DNA of 9,700 nt from Candidatus Kapaibacterium sp. (GTDB lineage: Bacteria > Bacteroidota > Ignavibacteria > Kapaibacteriales > UBA2268). The position numbers and the translations under genes are program-made. Shown in pieces: positions 6,926 through 9,700 of this stretch. The notes beneath the pieces were generated by a model. That model was not told where the DNA came from. It did not search any database and saw only the letters and a program-made list of their open reading frames with translations. Location: contig JAQIDA010000164.1 of assembly GCA_027858275.1 (NCBI GenBank), forward strand, positions 1-9,700, read 5' to 3'. Position 1 is the first letter of the stretch. Every line of letters starts with the position of its first letter.

Positions 6926-9061
6926 CTATTTGCAAATCAGAGTGCAGACATATTTGCCTTTTTCTTTTTTCCATTTCTGCCGACGTACTTTTCCGCTGCC
7001 TTTAATAATTGTACGCACTTCAGCTTTGTGCAAAATAGAAAGAGCTCGTCTAAGTGTCAGCCCCCTCACATCAGGTCTCTGAAAATGACGCAGTGAATCG
7101 CGATTGTTGTTGAAGTCACTTGTGTCGGCAACTTCGGCGAACACTTCGCAGGCTTTTGGTACTCTTTTGCCCGGTCGCGGTTGCTGCGAAATAATTACTC
7201 CTTCGGACTTGTTTGAAATAAAAGTCAGATTGATTTCTTCAAACAATTCCCTTGCTGCTTTTGCGCTCATTCCCTTGATTTGAGGTACATATATGGAGTC
7301 AATCTTTACGACTGCGAGAGTGTCGTTTGCTGCTTCTTTATCTTCACTTTCTTTGACAAAATCGGGAGAAACATTCACCCAACGCGAAGCAATGTTTCTG
7401 AAGATAGGTCCTGCAGTTGATCCGCCGTAATAACCGCCTCTCGGTTTATCTAATACAACAAGCATTGCAATTTTCGGATCTTCAGCCGGGAAAAAACCGG
7501 CGAAAGAAGCGTTGTAGTTTCTTTTTGAATACGCTCCGCCGGCCATCTGTTGAGAAGTACCGGTCTTGCCTGCAATAGAAACGCCCTTGATTTTAACTTT
7601 TTTACCCGTGCCGTGTTCAACGATACCGACAAGCAGTCGAGTCATGGTATCACATGTGCGCTTGCTGATAACTCTTCGTATTTTTTCAGGGCGGATTTTC
7701 TTCAAAATATTATTGTTGTGATCTTTGATTGTCCTAATCACATAGGGTTTCATCAATGTGCCGCCGTTAGCAACTGTTGCGTATGCCGATGCAATCTGCA
7801 GAGCGGTAACATTCATACCGTAGCCGTGACCGAGGTATCGTTTGTAATAAGCAGTAAATTTTTTAGGGTATCTCATTTGACCGGTAACTTCTCCGACCAG
7901 ATCTATCCCAAGCTTATTACCAAATCCAAAATCACGATTATATTTATACAGTTTATCACTCGGTGTTTTGAAAGCGAGTTCAGAAAACACAATATTGCTC
8001 GATTGCTCAAATGCTTCTCTAAAAGTTATCCTGCCGACGGGGTGATCGTCACGGATAAAATAATCTTCAAATTCAACAAATCCGTTTTTGCCGTCCACAG
8101 TATCGTCAGGAGCCACAATTTTTTCTTCTAACGCAATTGCCGCAGTCATTAATTTAAATGTAGACCCCGGCTCATATACATCCGTAATCGCTCTGTTTCT
8201 CATAAACTTAGGATCGAAACCGCCGGGAGTATTCGGATTGAAAGTGGGATATGATGCCATTGCGAGAATTGACCCGTCCCTCGGATCGATTGCCACTACA
8301 GTACCCGATTCTGAGCGAGTCTTCATGACACCTTGCTGCAATTCAAATTCGACAATTTGCTGCAATTCAATATCAATTGTAAGCTCGAGCGAATGTCCGT
8401 GCTGTGCAGGAATCACAGGCAAGTCTGCTGTTTGTCTCAGCCGTTTTTCGCCGTCACGCTGCATAATCATATATCCCGGACGACCTTTTAACAGAGAATC
8501 GTATTTGAGTTCAATACCGGTCAGGCCGATATTATCAACATTTGTACATCCGATCACCTGTGAGGCGACTGAGCCGTATAGATAATTACGCTTGGCTTCG
8601 TTAATTTTTATAAAGCCGGAATCGACAATTGACACCAACTTCTCGTTAATATCAGGGAAATATCCTCGGCGAATCCATACGAATGTGCCGCTGTCAGAAT
8701 CAATTCGAATTTCAATATTTTTCGGGGGAATATCCAGTATCTTGCCGAGATCATCACAGAGTTTCGCCTTGTCTTCAATGAAGGTAGGGTCGACTGCTAT
8801 CGAAACACCTTTGATATTCGAGACCAACAGTTTTCCGTTTCGGTCATAGATATATCCGCGCACGGGGCTAAGCGGAATTTTCCTCTCATGCTGATTCTTG
8901 GCTCGAATCTTATAGCGCTGTGAATCAATTCCCTGTATAAAAAACAATCTGAATATCACAGCAAGAAAAGCCAAATTGATTAACAACAAGACAATCCAAA
9001 ATCTTTTGAAATTTCTTTTTTTCGGGGCTTGATTTCCGGCGCTGTCAGTTTCTTTTTGCAT
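6926..9061 (-). CDS. ftsI: Septal penicillin-binding protein FtsI (PBP3) with two PASTA domains
   Basis: FtsI is the class B transpeptidase that cross-links septal peptidoglycan in the divisome with FtsW and FtsL. The 711-residue protein has a short cytoplasmic tail, one membrane helix (about 21-41), a pedestal domain starting near VRGYIYDRNGKLLVS (67-81), and the transpeptidase domain. Its catalytic motifs are complete: STFK (300-303, nucleophile Ser300), SSN (354-356) and KTGT (499-502). Two C-terminal PASTA domains follow (about 590-646 and 661-711); the second has a very basic loop. The length agrees with PASTA-bearing homologues of Bacteroidota and Firmicutes (SpoVD type). No clear Shine-Dalgarno sequence precedes the ATG. 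It lies 76 bases downstream of ftsL. On its 3' side come the repeat and the shared terminator; murE, usual next in division clusters, is absent. Confidence 0.95.
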   Translation of the reverse strand: MQKETDSAGNQAPKKRNFKRFWIVLLLINLAFLAVIFRLFFIQGIDSQRYKIRAKNQHERKIPLSPVRGYIYDRNGKLLVSNIKGVSIAVDPTFIEDKAKLCDDLGKILDIPPKNIEIRIDSDSGTFVWIRRGYFPDINEKLVSIVDSGFIKINEAKRNYLYGSVASQVIGCTNVDNIGLTGIELKYDSLLKGRPGYMIMQRDGEKRLRQTADLPVIPAQHGHSLELTIDIELQQIVEFELQQGVMKTRSESGTVVAIDPRDGSILAMASYPTFNPNTPGGFDPKFMRNRAITDVYEPGSTFKLMTAAIALEEKIVAPDDTVDGKNGFVEFEDYFIRDDHPVGRITFREAFEQSSNIVFSELAFKTPSDKLYKYNRDFGFGNKLGIDLVGEVTGQMRYPKKFTAYYKRYLGHGYGMNVTALQIASAYATVANGGTLMKPYVIRTIKDHNNNILKKIRPEKIRRVISKRTCDTMTRLLVGIVEHGTGKKVKIKGVSIAGKTGTSQQMAGGAYSKRNYNASFAGFFPAEDPKIAMLVVLDKPRGGYYGGSTAGPIFRNIASRWVNVSPDFVKESEDKEAANDTLAVVKIDSIYVPQIKGMSAKAARELFEEINLTFISNKSEGVIISQQPRPGKRVPKACEVFAEVADTSDFNNNRDSLRHFQRPDVRGLTLRRALSILHKAEVRTIIKGSGKVRRQKWKKEKGKYVCTLICK

Positions 9062-9106
9062 CTATATCGGCGATTATTTGTCTATAGTAATAATTAATTA
9101 AGGGCC

Positions 9107-9122
9107 ATATCCGAAAGGATAT
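9107..9122. other. Short perfect hairpin in the ftsL-ftsI gap
   Basis: ATATCC (9107-9112) and GGATAT (9117-9122) flank four bases. It is only 6 bp and has no T-run after it on the minus strand, so it may be weak or fortuitous. It lies in the 76-base gap before ftsI and could affect the ratio of the two proteins. Confidence 0.3.
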
Positions 9123-9137
9123 TGAGTTCTAAAGTCG

Positions 9138-9443
9138 TCAGGGCAATAATTCGGGAGTCTTAGCGGATTTTATCATTCCGAGTTCTTTTCGCGCTATTTC
9201 AGTGATTCTGCTCGGCGATTCAAGATCATTTACCCGCGAACGCAACATTTCGTTATAATTCATTACGGTTTGATAATCTTTTTTCAATTTGCGAATTTCA
9301 TTCAATAACTTATCGGTCTCAATTACATTGCTGATATAGACTACTGTGAGAAAAGCGGCAAAAGCAATACCGCCCAGTATGCTCCATCTCGGCATCCCCT
9401 GTGCTTTTTCCTTGGTCTTTGGCTTGTCCGTACTTTGTCCCAT
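9138..9443 (-). CDS. ftsL: Cell division protein FtsL-like
   Basis: A 101-residue bitopic membrane protein: a Lys-rich cytoplasmic tail (1-19), one membrane helix (about 20-40), then a periplasmic coiled coil (about 41-75, for example DKLLNEIRKLKKDY) and the segment SPSRITEIARKELGM (76-90), typical of FtsL/DivIC proteins. FtsL forms a complex with FtsB and FtsQ and activates FtsWI at the septum. The sequence alone does not separate FtsL from FtsB; position immediately before ftsI, as in standard division clusters, decides for FtsL. No strong Shine-Dalgarno sequence is visible. The rsmH gene that normally precedes ftsL is not found in the 257 bases available upstream. Confidence 0.8.
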   Translation of the reverse strand: MGQSTDKPKTKEKAQGMPRWSILGGIAFAAFLTVVYISNVIETDKLLNEIRKLKKDYQTVMNYNEMLRSRVNDLESPSRITEIARKELGMIKSAKTPELLP

Positions 9444-9477
9444 AACAATATCACGATAATGATTAATTCTACAAGTC

Positions 9478-9507
9478 GAAATATAATGACTTATTTTAAT
9501 AAACCAA
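9478..9507 (-). promoter_or_regulatory. Possible promoter for ftsL-ftsI
   Basis: Read leftward, TTG (9507-9505) is followed after 19 bases by TATATTTC (9485-9478), one base off the TAnnTTTG -7 consensus. It lies about 35 bases before the ftsL ATG. The AT-rich context makes chance matches likely. Confidence 0.3.
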
Positions 9508-9577
9508 CAATTATTAATGAATTAATAAAAATAATTTGAAATGCTCAAACCTTGATCGATACCTTTTTTCTTATATA

Positions 9578-9609
9578 TTTGTATAAACCGTTAAAATAGT
9601 GTATCTTTG
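9578..9609 (+). promoter_or_regulatory. Strong Bacteroidota-type promoter, reading out of the window
   Basis: TTTG at 9578-9581 and TATCTTTG at 9602-9609, 20 bases apart, match both halves of the Bacteroidota primary sigma consensus (TTTG, about 19-20 bases, TAnnTTTG). No ribosome binding site or convincing start follows inside the window, so the gene served must begin beyond 9700. Confidence 0.68.
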
Positions 9610-9700
9610 TAAATGCTTAGAAATGATTTACTTCTTCATATTCAAATAATTAATTCGGGTTTGTCATTCTTTGCTTAAAATTTACTTTTTGTTAACTGAT

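Larger units (their letters stand above)
9444..9700. other. Non-coding, AT-rich region upstream of ftsL
   Basis: No convincing coding frame is present. It contains a strong rightward promoter (9578-9609) and a weaker leftward one (9478-9507), which makes it look like a divergent promoter region between ftsL and a gene beyond the right edge. Confidence 0.6.

Noticed and set aside
6782..7096. Rightward 104-codon reading frame
   Set aside because: It starts inside the repeat element and runs antisense over the ftsI 3' end; its sequence has no protein-like features.
7550..8585. Long rightward frames (193 and 165 codons) opposite ftsI
   Set aside because: They are antisense to the transpeptidase domain, whose motifs are complete, and are shadows of its codon pattern.
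9613..9678. Possible 21-codon leader peptide after the right-hand promoter
   Set aside because: The ATG lies only three bases after the -7 element, upstream of or at the expected transcript start, so it would probably not be translated.
1..9700. CRISPR array, tRNA or rRNA genes, phage or toxin-antitoxin modules
   Set aside because: I found no regularly spaced direct repeats, tRNA-like cloverleaf or rRNA-like stretch, and no proteins of these systems on either strand.

Overview
The window most likely comes from the Bacteroidota/Chlorobiota side of the bacterial tree (Ignavibacteria or Kapabacteria-like). The reasons are a secreted protein with a type IX secretion (T9SS)-style C-terminal domain, a type II glutamine synthetase of the kind seen in Bacteroidota, a PASTA-bearing FtsI next to a small FtsL, and promoters fitting the TTTG / TAnnTTTG pattern of the Bacteroidota housekeeping sigma factor. 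Several genes also have clear GGAG or AGGAGA Shine-Dalgarno sites, which fits the deeper lineages better than classical Bacteroidia. The taxonomic placement is inference.

Layout. Positions 1-3470 hold a leftward (minus strand) gene set, read in order: a secreted HExxH metalloprotease with a T9SS-like tail (3470-1800), a CcmA-like ABC ATPase (1781-1122), a lytic transglycosylase (1106-171), and possibly the start of a further gene running off the left edge. Gaps of 18 and 15 bases between the three complete genes suggest one operon. A separate leftward gene for a small exported fibronectin type III protein (4026-3592) ends in its own terminator at 3561-3527. The gap 4027-4400 holds a strong 14-bp hairpin and a rightward promoter.

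Positions 4401-6699 form a rightward pair: pepT (peptidase T), broken by one frameshift near 4863, and glnII (type II glutamine synthetase). A bidirectional-looking terminator (6730-6760) follows, then a compact repeat with palindromic ends (6765-6871). From the right, ftsL (9443-9138) and ftsI (9061-6926) are read leftward towards the same terminator. The last 257 bases hold no complete gene; they carry a very good rightward promoter for a gene beyond the window and a weaker leftward one for ftsL.

Functionally this is mostly ordinary chromosome: peptidoglycan synthesis and remodelling (ftsL, ftsI, lytic transglycosylase), nitrogen and peptide metabolism (pepT, glnII), and secreted proteins. 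I do not see a convincing new defence or mobile system. The most useful points are the pepT frameshift, the repeat element, the ftsL-ftsI pair apparently separated from the rest of the division and cell wall cluster, and the exported FN3 protein with a distinctive C-terminal end.
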